DNA of 9,122 bases, from the NCBI GenBank assembly GCA_016839865.1, contig JAEOTN010000103.1, forward strand, positions 1-9,122. Reading direction: 5' to 3'. Below, piece after piece: positions 1 through 8,188 of the stretch. The notes beneath the pieces are model-generated. The model did not search any database, was not told where the DNA came from, and saw nothing but the letters and a program-made list of their open reading frames with translations. This stretch comes from Promethearchaeota archaeon (lineage in GTDB: Archaea; Asgardarchaeota; Lokiarchaeia; Sigynarchaeales; MK-D1). A program made the position numbers and the translations under genes. Within the stretch, counting starts at the first letter, position 1; the number at the start of each line of letters is the position of its first letter.

Positions 1-866
1 AAGAGGGTGATATAATCCGATTGGATTTAATAATAGAGAATAACAGCAGTATACCACTCTCAAATCTTAACTGTACGATACCATCAAATGTACAAGGATT
101 AGAAAGGCTAGATAATTATACAGCACAATTCACTAACATACTTCCGAATGAAACCAAAATGTTTTCTACGGAGTTAAATAAGACGTATTGGGATTCCATT
201 ATATTTCCTGGTGTAGATTATTTTAACTCTAGTCAAATATATTCAATTCAGATTGCCCGGAAATGCCCTTTAATTTTGGGATATAAGGAATTTGAAATCC
301 ATAAATCCTTTTCAGATTATGATGGAATTTATAATTCTATTGTCACCGTTCAAATCAATATCACTAATACAGGCAATTTAGATGTTTACGATCTAACTGT
401 TGTTGATTTTGCAGGATATCCTAAAGAAGGATTCTCACTCATTAATGGAACCCCGGATAGATTCATCACATCCTTAACACCAAATGAGACATTCATTTAT
501 TCTTATACATTGAAATTCACTAAACAAGGATCTTATGAAATCACCCCTGCGTCACTCAATTATGAGTACATTACACAACAGACCGAGTACAGTAATGCTT
601 TTATTGTAAAAGTACGAAATTATTGGTTTGTAAATGCTCTTTATGTTATAATTCCAAGTATTATTGGAGGAGTAGCTACTGGGTTAATTTACTGGTCCAA
701 AAAAAGGTATGATTTAGAAGCCGCAGAATTTTCGAGAAGAGAAGAGTTAATGTTTGGTCAAGATCTTCGTTCTGTATCATGGAATAAACGTACTCTTCAA
801 GAAAATCTATATGAACTTAGCCATAATGACAATGGAAATCAAACTAAGGAGGATCGAAATAGTTGA
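1..866 (+). CDS. Partial membrane-anchored surface protein with CARDB/DUF11-like domains (3' end)
   Basis: The reading frame is open from the left edge (first full codon at 3-5), so the N-terminus and any signal peptide lie outside the window. The in-frame TTG at 21 sits inside a beta strand and has no Shine-Dalgarno sequence, so it is not the start. What remains is about 287 residues. A first beta-sandwich-like segment is followed, at about 336-617, by a second with the pattern of CARDB/DUF11 repeats: an INITNTGNLDVYDLTVVD stretch, then a Leu-Thr-Pro-Asn-Glu turn and an aromatic strand. One hydrophobic helix (about 627-692) ends in Ser-Lys-Lys-Arg, then comes a cytosolic tail of about 55 residues rich in charged residues, with an RREELMFG stretch. 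Glycosylation sequons are frequent before the helix. The topology is therefore outside-facing with a C-terminal anchor. The stop overlaps the next gene's start, implying co-translation. Function is unknown; binding or scaffolding beside the permease is inference. Confidence 0.85.
   Translation, partial: EGDIIRLDLIIENNSSIPLSNLNCTIPSNVQGLERLDNYTAQFTNILPNETKMFSTELNKTYWDSIIFPGVDYFNSSQIYSIQIARKCPLILGYKEFEIHKSFSDYDGIYNSIVTVQINITNTGNLDVYDLTVVDFAGYPKEGFSLINGTPDRFITSLTPNETFIYSYTLKFTKQGSYEITPASLNYEYITQQTEYSNAFIVKVRNYWFVNALYVIIPSIIGGVATGLIYWSKKRYDLEAAEFSRREELMFGQDLRSVSWNKRTLQENLYELSHNDNGNQTKEDRNS
846..853 (+). promoter_or_regulatory. Shine-Dalgarno sequence fixing the TTG start at 863
   Basis: AAGGAGGA lies inside the 3' end of the preceding gene, about 9 bases before TTG 863. 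It is a near-perfect match to the anti-Shine-Dalgarno end of 16S rRNA. It favours the TTG over the in-frame ATG at 896, which would delete the basic n-region of the signal peptide. Confidence 0.85.
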
Positions 867-3800
867 AAACTAGGAGAAAAAATCGACAGTTTTTGATGAT
901 TCTGACCTTCAGTATTTTATTGATTACAAGTGTCATAAATACAAAATTAAATGATAATGCAATATTGGGTGACAATAGAATAGAAGACAATCCGTCCTCC
1001 CAAATGAATTACATCAAGGACCAATTACATCTAGATCCTTATGTATGGGACACATTGGGATATACGGGTAATTCTAATGCATCTATCGCCATTATCGGTT
1101 CGGGAATTGACTATACTCATTCCAAATTTGGTTTGGATTCATATGGAGATAAAGATTTCTCCAAAAAGATTATTGGATGGAAGGATTACGTAAATGTAAC
1201 GAATAGCGATCCAATCGATCCTAACGGATTAAGTACATTTACCGCAGCTAGCGCGTACGGACAAAACGATTCCGATTCGAAAGTTCCATTAGATAGTGAG
1301 AATCGTACCACTATAACTCTTGGAAATAAATTCCTGCAAACAGAATTATTTCCTTCGAATCCGGGACCTGGATGGTTCAAGATCAAATTGGGATCTTTCT
1401 TCATAGATCAAGATAATGCAAATATCACTTTAAATGGAACATACACTGAATACAACGCAAATTTCATTCAAAATGCCAGTTTCCAGATACTGACAGATAG
1501 TACCATGTTAAACGAAACATCTGAAGACGCACATGGGTTATACAGGCAATTAACATATACAACTGGCTCTCAACCTGCAATTTATGACTTTTATTTTAGT
1601 TATTCTCTAGACTTTTCCAAACCTGTAAATTTCTCAGTTAATGCTATGATAAAAATACCTCTTGAAAGCAATTTTGACTATTCAGGAATTGCTCCCGACA
1701 CTAAAATCATTGGGTTGAGGGTATTAGATAAAAATTTGGAAGGCAATGTTTCTTCACTTGTCTCTGCTTTAAATTGGACGAAAGATAACCGAGATGATTA
1801 CCATATTGTGGGAGTTCAAATTGATTTAGGTCAATACAACTGGGATGTACCAACCATAGATTTATCAGAAGCTATCGAAAGTGTAATTGAGAGTGGTATT
1901 ATGGTATTTATACCTTCAGGTGATAATCTCCAAATATCAGATTCACTCAATCCATTAGTAGTTAATGAATTACCAATAGTCGTGGGCTCTGTAAGTGATA
2001 TTGGGAAATTGACCTATTATACATCCCTTGGACAAGAATTATCGTCAAATCATACGAAAATTGATATTTTAGCTCCCGGAGGAAGTTATCTTGCCGGACA
2101 TCGAACAATCATTGCAGCAGATACAAATGAGAATGATGCGACTGCTTATTTAAACGATCAAAGTGTAAATGATTCAACTTCTTTGGTAAGTTCATCAATC
2201 AGTACAGGATTTGTGGCGGCGTCGTATAATCTCTTAATTGAGGCTATTGGGGGATACTCAGTATGGGAAACTATTCGAACGGCTGATCTAACATTAGCTT
2301 TGAAATCGCGATTACTTATGACAGCAAGTGAAGTGAACCAAGTAAGAGAAGACAATCCCGAAACAACTATTATTGACGAAAGTGAGTCCACATTCTCACC
2401 GATTTTAGATCGAGGAGGTAAGGATACAAGAGAAGGTTTTGGATTACTTAACATCCCTGCAGCATTGGAAAGTTTGTTATTTGAGATTAGCGATAATAGT
2501 CAAATAACCAATAGTCTAGTTTCGGTTCCTGCTAATAGCACAGGGGTCCACAGCTTTGCTCGAAGAATTCATTTGACTCAAAATGAATACTATAAATTCA
2601 ATCTCACTTTTACAAATACTTCAGATCTTGATTTCTTCATATATGAGAATATATCTGATACTTCAGGAGATCCCACTATAATTCAAGAATCTACATCGAG
2701 TGGAAATACTAATGAATCGTTAGTTTTTGGATTAGAACAAGAATCTGGAGAGTACGTTGTCGTAGTAAAAGCAGTTAGTGGAGAATTGACGAATTTCACA
2801 TTGAATGTAACTCATATGATTAATGTGAACGTACCAACACTCACAGATCACACGGTTAATGGGATACAAGGATTCAATGATACATTGGACACCTTCGAAT
2901 TCATTATAAATTACACAGATTTGGATGATCTCCCTCCAATCACTATGGATCTTAATATAACAGGAATTCCATATTTGATACCATTTAGCCAAGTAACTTC
3001 AGATACAAATTACACTGATGGTTGCTTGTATTCATCTCAGTATCGTTTTTACGAGATAGGAGTATATGAATATCACATTATCGCATGGGATGGAGTGTCA
3101 TTAGTTCGTTCTCCTGGAATTTCCAATTACTCTTTGGAAGTTGTAACCGTTCAAAATGCAATTTATAATAATTATACTTGGGAGTTTCCAACAATTGATA
3201 ATTGGAATATGGATGGTGGATGGAACAATATTTCCCAAATAAATTCGATTGATACTCGTGCATTAAATACTACAACTTGGAATGCATTGTATTTCGGAGA
3301 TGATAGTTCCATCTCATTAGGAGAATATTCATATGAATCACTATCAGAGCTCAGTATTTCCTCGGCTTATTCCCCACAAATCTGGATAAATGGAAGTTCA
3401 ACTCCAGTTTTACAAGTCGGAACTCGTATTAGTATCAACCAAGGAGATTATTTCATGATAAATGCACGTTCAAATAGAACGGGATCATGGGAGACCCTTG
3501 ACTCGTTCACCAATCTCGAAAGCGAATGGATAATGCTTGAGTACGATTTACATGGATTCGCAAATTCCTACGTTCAAATCCAATTCATGGTAATTTTGGA
3601 TTTATTTAATGATATGGAGCAAAATAAAGGCGTTATACTGGCTGAGTTTAATCTACTGCAGCAACCTATAATAAATCTTCACTCAACCAGAATCTTCAAT
3701 TCGACAGTCACACCAAGTTTTGGTCCAAAATATCAAGAATTTCAGTATTCGGCAATAGTAGGCGACCAAGATGGTGTTACTCCTGATCTCGTATATTTAG

Positions 3801-5266
3801 AAATCGACAACATAAATTATACCATGTTTAATATATTAGGAGTTTTCGATGGTTCATTTGTTCTTGATAACGAAACTCTTCAATCGGGAGGAATTACATA
3901 TGCTTATGATATATTCCTAGCGACTGTCAGTAATTCCAGTTTTCGGATTCATGTAAGGGAAAATGGGGACTTTATATCCACAGAATTCTTCAATGGTCCC
4001 GAAATTAGCTCCCAAATCAATGCAACCTTTCCATATTATGGAATCCCAAGTAACATGAGTGTGTATGGTAATCCTCAACCCCAACCCAGCACAATTTGGG
4101 TGAGTTCCAGTAATTCATTCCACTATATTTCTCGCGACGCGGTATGGTATTCAGGAGAAAATTATTACATGGGATATGGGGAAAATTGGGATGTGTACAT
4201 GGTAACATCATTAATTCATATACCACCATCTAATGAGGAAAATGACAGAGTATTTTTGTGGTTTGAACATCAATTAATATTCGATTCACCAATTCCTACA
4301 TTATTTGACGATTATGCTCAGATTATGATCTCTTCTGATTTGGGAGATCATTGGTATGATCTAGATATTTATGAAGAAAATATTGATGGGTACCAATTAC
4401 AAAAGATTGATTTATGGAACTATAAAGGGATGGATGTGCTTATCCGATTTGAGTTCCATTCAGATGATACCGGTTTTCTACCAACATCTGAAACAGGTTG
4501 GTATCTACGGAACATCATGGTAAATGTTGATGAATCTATCGACAATGAACCCCCTACAATACTATTCACTAATATCATTCCTAACATGGAAGTCAATGAA
4601 ACTTTCACAATTGAAATAACCATTTTAGATCCATCCGGTGTTGATGATGAACTAGTTATTCTCTATATAAACACAGTTAGCATAGATGATGCGATTTCAG
4701 AAAATGGAGTGATTAGATATGAACTTGATACAACCCGTTTCCGAAATGGAAATACAACTGTTTCGGTCATAGCGTATGATCTAATGGGAAATCAACATAT
4801 CGAAAGTACTTATATCTCAATTCAAAATGAACGCAATCAATTCACTTGGGTTTATGTTATTGTTGGAGTAGCTGTGGTGCTAATTGCAGGGATACTCTTT
4901 TTTTATTTCCAGCTGTTAAAACCAGCTAAAAGAAAACGTGAATTAGCCAAAGAAATGCTAACAGAAGAGGATAAACAGAAATTGCTTGAAAAACAAAGAG
5001 CACGCGAGTTAGAGGAATTACGAATCCGAGAGGAGGCTGAACTTGCCACATCTGAATCTGAAGCATTGAAACCTTATACTTATAAATGTAAACGCTGTTC
5101 AAAACAATTCCAAAATAAGGAGTACATATGGTCTATGATGTGTCCTGATTGTAATACTGATACTTTGGATTTAGAGTATCAATGTAAAATATGTGGTAAA
5201 TTTTATTACTATGACCTTCCCGGAGAACATTTCTGTAAAGATTGTGATATTAAATTGCTAAAATAA
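863..5266 (+). CDS. Pseudo-subtilisin (S8-fold) single-pass receptor-like protein with cytosolic zinc ribbons
   Basis: A 1467-residue protein starting at TTG. Residues 1-27 are a signal peptide (KTRRK n-region, hydrophobic core). Residues about 55-540 follow the S8 fold: a WDTLGYTG lead-in, the Asp-region strand (73-86), the His region (119-133), IAPDTKIIGLRVLD (276-289), KIDILAPGG (399-407) and a GGKDTREGFGLLN exit (518-530). The catalytic Asp is Gly79, the His is Leu123 and the oxyanion Asn is Asp354; only Ser445 remains, so hydrolysis is not expected. There is no room for an I9 propeptide. Next come a PPC-like domain (about 553-648), Ig-like (650-760), jelly-roll/MAM-like (770-935), Ig-like (940-1045), jelly-roll-like (1050-1223) and Ig-like (1229-1323) segments. 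A helix (1327-1350), a coiled coil (1355-1400) and Cys pairs 1409/1412, 1427/1430, 1441/1444 and 1458/1461 complete it. I count 38 sequons, all before the helix. Role unknown; ligand binding coupled to the adjacent permease is inference. Domain names rest on recall, not a search. Confidence 0.9.
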   Translation: MKTRRKNRQFLMILTFSILLITSVINTKLNDNAILGDNRIEDNPSSQMNYIKDQLHLDPYVWDTLGYTGNSNASIAIIGSGIDYTHSKFGLDSYGDKDFSKKIIGWKDYVNVTNSDPIDPNGLSTFTAASAYGQNDSDSKVPLDSENRTTITLGNKFLQTELFPSNPGPGWFKIKLGSFFIDQDNANITLNGTYTEYNANFIQNASFQILTDSTMLNETSEDAHGLYRQLTYTTGSQPAIYDFYFSYSLDFSKPVNFSVNAMIKIPLESNFDYSGIAPDTKIIGLRVLDKNLEGNVSSLVSALNWTKDNRDDYHIVGVQIDLGQYNWDVPTIDLSEAIESVIESGIMVFIPSGDNLQISDSLNPLVVNELPIVVGSVSDIGKLTYYTSLGQELSSNHTKIDILAPGGSYLAGHRTIIAADTNENDATAYLNDQSVNDSTSLVSSSISTGFVAASYNLLIEAIGGYSVWETIRTADLTLALKSRLLMTASEVNQVREDNPETTIIDESESTFSPILDRGGKDTREGFGLLNIPAALESLLFEISDNSQITNSLVSVPANSTGVHSFARRIHLTQNEYYKFNLTFTNTSDLDFFIYENISDTSGDPTIIQESTSSGNTNESLVFGLEQESGEYVVVVKAVSGELTNFTLNVTHMINVNVPTLTDHTVNGIQGFNDTLDTFEFIINYTDLDDLPPITMDLNITGIPYLIPFSQVTSDTNYTDGCLYSSQYRFYEIGVYEYHIIAWDGVSLVRSPGISNYSLEVVTVQNAIYNNYTWEFPTIDNWNMDGGWNNISQINSIDTRALNTTTWNALYFGDDSSISLGEYSYESLSELSISSAYSPQIWINGSSTPVLQVGTRISINQGDYFMINARSNRTGSWETLDSFTNLESEWIMLEYDLHGFANSYVQIQFMVILDLFNDMEQNKGVILAEFNLLQQPIINLHSTRIFNSTVTPSFGPKYQEFQYSAIVGDQDGVTPDLVYLEIDNINYTMFNILGVFDGSFVLDNETLQSGGITYAYDIFLATVSNSSFRIHVRENGDFISTEFFNGPEISSQINATFPYYGIPSNMSVYGNPQPQPSTIWVSSSNSFHYISRDAVWYSGENYYMGYGENWDVYMVTSLIHIPPSNEENDRVFLWFEHQLIFDSPIPTLFDDYAQIMISSDLGDHWYDLDIYEENIDGYQLQKIDLWNYKGMDVLIRFEFHSDDTGFLPTSETGWYLRNIMVNVDESIDNEPPTILFTNIIPNMEVNETFTIEITILDPSGVDDELVILYINTVSIDDAISENGVIRYELDTTRFRNGNTTVSVIAYDLMGNQHIESTYISIQNERNQFTWVYVIVGVAVVLIAGILFFYFQLLKPAKRKRELAKEMLTEEDKQKLLEKQRARELEELRIREEAELATSESEALKPYTYKCKRCSKQFQNKEYIWSMMCPDCNTDTLDLEYQCKICGKFYYYDLPGEHFCKDCDIKLLK

Positions 5267-5271
5267 AGGAG
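5267..5271 (+). promoter_or_regulatory. Shine-Dalgarno sequence of the permease gene
   Basis: AGGAG sits in the 12-base gap between the stop at 5264-5266 and ATG 5279, with a 7-base spacer. The gap leaves no space for an independent promoter, so the permease is probably translated from the same message as the gene before it. Confidence 0.85.
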
Positions 5272-5278
5272 AAAAACT

Positions 5279-8188
5279 ATGAATACATTTCAATTTGCTT
5301 GGAGAGACTTTAAAAAACAGAAACTAAAAAGCATTTTCGCAGTTTTAGGTGTAATGATAGCAATTTTTCTCCTCACAGCAATCGGTATGTTAATAGATTC
5401 TCTGTCGTATAGTTTTCTGGATGTTGCAACAGCCCAATCTGGAAGTTCGGATCTAACAATAACCAAATCCGTTTCTCCAGATTTATCGTTCGATCCTTAT
5501 ATGAACCATACCTTTATTGAAACTGCAGCAAATATTGATGAGATTGATCATTATTATCCCCGAATTCTGAATTTTATTGATATGGAAACCCAACAAACTA
5601 TTGGAGACCCCAACCGTGTCATGTTTTATGGGTTAAATATCACGCTCGAACAAAATTCAGGTAAAATGGGTGATCTGGTATTATGTGATCCTATTACCTT
5701 AGCAGAAACCGAAGAAATTTATGAAGGACCCATACCCTCTGGTCGTGTCATCATATTAAAGAACACTGCAAAGATTCACAGTCTCTCTGTTGGGGATTGG
5801 ATGGTTCTTACATATACTCAATACAGCGTTAACGTAACAATAGATGCTATCTGTGTACAGAAACTTCGTTTCAACGCAGCAGAATCAAATTTAGTGATTA
5901 TGGACCTAGGGCATGCACAATCATTTTTAGATAAACCTAGAGAAGCAAACTACGTTATGGCAACATTTGCCAATCCAGGCAGAGTATATGATACTAGGAA
6001 TCTTGATGCGACTACTACTCGAATTCGAAATATTGGTGAAGACATTCAACGGGCATTAGGATTTGAATATATAATTTCCGCACCAAAATTAGCTGAAGTT
6101 GAAAATTCTGAATTCATGACGACATTGATGAATACAATGCTCGTTTTTGTGACGATAATGGCATTGTTAATTAGCGGAATTTTGATCAACTCAATCCTTA
6201 CCACTTCTATTGAAGAGAGGATCAGAGAATTTGGCATAATGCGTGTAGTTGGGGCTAAAAAAAGGGAAAACATGCAAATTGTCTTATATCAAGGGCTAAT
6301 TATTGCATTATTTGGAACGGGAGCAGGACTTGCAATAGGAATCGGTTCAGTTCCATTCTGGCTCTGGCTAATCTCTTCTCTCACAGAAATTTGGTCAAAA
6401 GGAATCCCAATGATTTGGAATCCACAAACAATTATTCAAAGTGCAGTAATTGGAGTGGCTGTCACTGTTGGAATTTCGTTGCTGCCAGCTATAAAAGCAG
6501 GAAGGATCCAAATTACGAACGCCGTTGATCCCTATCGTCGAGATCAAGAGCAACAGTACAAAATCAAAAAAGAAGGTTCTTCAAATATCAAAATAATGGT
6601 ATTGGGAATTGCCATTAGCACAGCAGGCCTATTAGTCTTTATATTTCTCCCTAGAATTATGCTTACAGAAGATCTGATGATTGTTATATCTATTTTCTTG
6701 ACATTGTTATTGGCAATTTTGATTGGAATGGTGTTTGCCCTTGTCGGTATAGTCCCAGCTTTTGAATGGTTGGTCGCTAGAATATTTAAACCGTTTATTC
6801 GAAAGGTTTTTCCCATAGTTCAATTAGGATTAAAACGCAATCGCAGGAGAAATCAAGGCAATATCCTATTATTCTCCTTAAGCTTTTCATTCATATTCTT
6901 TTTCAGCACGTTTATTGCTATGCGTGCTCAAATGACTACAAATAGCTTGCAAAATACATACGGGTCGGATTTAGTTCTTATCAATCAAGGAGCGGAATCT
7001 ACAGGAGATTATGTCGATTTTAATCTTTATGATCAAGTTTCTCAAACCATCGGTGTGAAAAATACTGCTCCTCTTATGTATAATACTATTGATCTCACCG
7101 AGATTTTATCAGTCCTAACAAAAGCATTGGAAGAAGGCATAGATCCCGAAGCAATTGGTGAGGCTTTTCAAAGAATTTTCACTATTAACAAAATTGAGAC
7201 CTATATCGGCTCTATCACGTTTAATAAATACGTCGATTGCGGTTTGTTCGGAGTAGATCAAGACTATGTTGACATTTCTAATAGAGAATTCTTTAGTTGG
7301 GATAAAAGTTCAGGTTCCGACACAAGTAGCTTTGAAGATCTTTTCGATTCTTCACGAAATGATACAATAATAATCTCAAAAAATATTGCTGATTACATAG
7401 GGGTCACAGAAATTGGAGACCAAGTCAGGATGGTCTTCGCCGAGGAAGGAGAGGAATCTTGGGATGGGACTGCCAGAACAATGACCGTTGTAGGTATCTC
7501 TGCAGGAATGCCGGGTATATGGAATTTCGGTAGTTCATCAGCGGGTGTGTGGGGTGCAGGAGTTATGATGTCAATAGAAAATTATGTCAGCTACATCTAT
7601 CCTGGTGAACCATTTAATCAAGCTACTCCTATAGATAAAATTCTCTTAAATTTAGAGGATACATCCGCAGAGAGTATCAATGATGCCAAAACCCTCATAA
7701 CTGACCTTTATGGAACAAACTATGAGATATTAGTTGATGATAACGTATCAAAGATTAACCTGTTCACCCAAAATGATGAAGTTATTGATATCATTATGCA
7801 GGTATTGTTGATTCTAACCATCATAATCGCCTTATTCGGATTGATATCCACCATGTATTCTTCTCTGTTAGAACGAATGTTCGAAGTAGGATTACTTAGA
7901 GCAATGGGACTACATAAAAATGATGTAAGGAAGGTTTTCATATTTGAAAGTCTGACTATGATGTTATCTTCAGGTACGATGGGCACAGGAATCGGAACGT
8001 TTATTGCGTATCAAATGATTGCAAATGTTGCGATTTTGATGGAAACTCCAGTAATATTTGCTTTTTCATTGGGTGCCTTTTTTAGGACGTATTTAATCTC
8101 AATCGGAGTCTGTATCATAGGAGTTTTACTGATAACCCGGAAAGTTTCGCAGTGGAGTATCATGGAAATATTTCGAAAGACGTTTTAA
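5279..8188 (+). CDS. ABC3-type permease of the FtsX/MacB/LolC superfamily, 10 membrane helices
   Basis: A 969-residue protein with two FtsX-type halves. Helix 1 (18-42) is followed by a MacB-PCD-like ectodomain (about 43-280, with an AKIHSLSVGD motif), then helices 2-4 near 284-308, 335-365 and 386-408. Helices 5-6 (437-459, 466-490) form a linker. The second half has helix 7 (528-548), an ectodomain (about 549-837, with an ADYIGVTEIGD motif) and helices 8-10 (838-860, 888-912, 930-953). After helices 2 and 8 comes the same family motif: EERIREFGIMRVVGAKK (312-328) and LERMFEVGLLRAMGLHK (864-880), the short cytosolic region expected to contact the ATPase. Both termini are predicted cytosolic. 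Known relatives use ATP-driven bending to move lipoproteins or drugs across the envelope, or to switch cell-wall enzymes on. Substrate here is unknown. No Walker-motif protein is in the window. Its stop overlaps the convergent gene's stop. Confidence 0.93.
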   Translation: MNTFQFAWRDFKKQKLKSIFAVLGVMIAIFLLTAIGMLIDSLSYSFLDVATAQSGSSDLTITKSVSPDLSFDPYMNHTFIETAANIDEIDHYYPRILNFIDMETQQTIGDPNRVMFYGLNITLEQNSGKMGDLVLCDPITLAETEEIYEGPIPSGRVIILKNTAKIHSLSVGDWMVLTYTQYSVNVTIDAICVQKLRFNAAESNLVIMDLGHAQSFLDKPREANYVMATFANPGRVYDTRNLDATTTRIRNIGEDIQRALGFEYIISAPKLAEVENSEFMTTLMNTMLVFVTIMALLISGILINSILTTSIEERIREFGIMRVVGAKKRENMQIVLYQGLIIALFGTGAGLAIGIGSVPFWLWLISSLTEIWSKGIPMIWNPQTIIQSAVIGVAVTVGISLLPAIKAGRIQITNAVDPYRRDQEQQYKIKKEGSSNIKIMVLGIAISTAGLLVFIFLPRIMLTEDLMIVISIFLTLLLAILIGMVFALVGIVPAFEWLVARIFKPFIRKVFPIVQLGLKRNRRRNQGNILLFSLSFSFIFFFSTFIAMRAQMTTNSLQNTYGSDLVLINQGAESTGDYVDFNLYDQVSQTIGVKNTAPLMYNTIDLTEILSVLTKALEEGIDPEAIGEAFQRIFTINKIETYIGSITFNKYVDCGLFGVDQDYVDISNREFFSWDKSSGSDTSSFEDLFDSSRNDTIIISKNIADYIGVTEIGDQVRMVFAEEGEESWDGTARTMTVVGISAGMPGIWNFGSSSAGVWGAGVMMSIENYVSYIYPGEPFNQATPIDKILLNLEDTSAESINDAKTLITDLYGTNYEILVDDNVSKINLFTQNDEVIDIIMQVLLILTIIIALFGLISTMYSSLLERMFEVGLLRAMGLHKNDVRKVFIFESLTMMLSSGTMGTGIGTFIAYQMIANVAILMETPVIFAFSLGAFFRTYLISIGVCIIGVLLITRKVSQWSIMEIFRKTF
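8185..8188. other. Shared TTAA palindrome supplying both convergent stop codons
   Basis: TAA at 8186-8188 ends the plus-strand permease and the reverse-strand TAA at 8187-8185 ends the surface-protein gene. The two genes therefore meet tail to tail with a 4-base overlap and no intergenic space. Confidence 0.95.

Noticed and set aside
21..23. TTG as start of the first plus-strand gene
   Set aside because: Upstream codons (E-G-D-I-I-R) fit the same beta domain, there is no ribosome site and no signal peptide follows, so the gene is cut by the window edge.
1186..4623. Small minus-strand open frames opposite the pseudo-subtilisin gene
   Set aside because: They are 61-98 codons long, lack ribosome sites and family-like sequence, and mirror the codon structure of the plus-strand gene.
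863..5266. Active secreted subtilisin-type protease
   Set aside because: Positions aligned to catalytic Asp and His are Gly and Leu, the oxyanion Asn is Asp, and there is no propeptide.
6046..7986. Small minus-strand open frames opposite the permease gene
   Set aside because: They are antisense shadows of the hydrophobic and charged segments of the permease, with no supporting signals.
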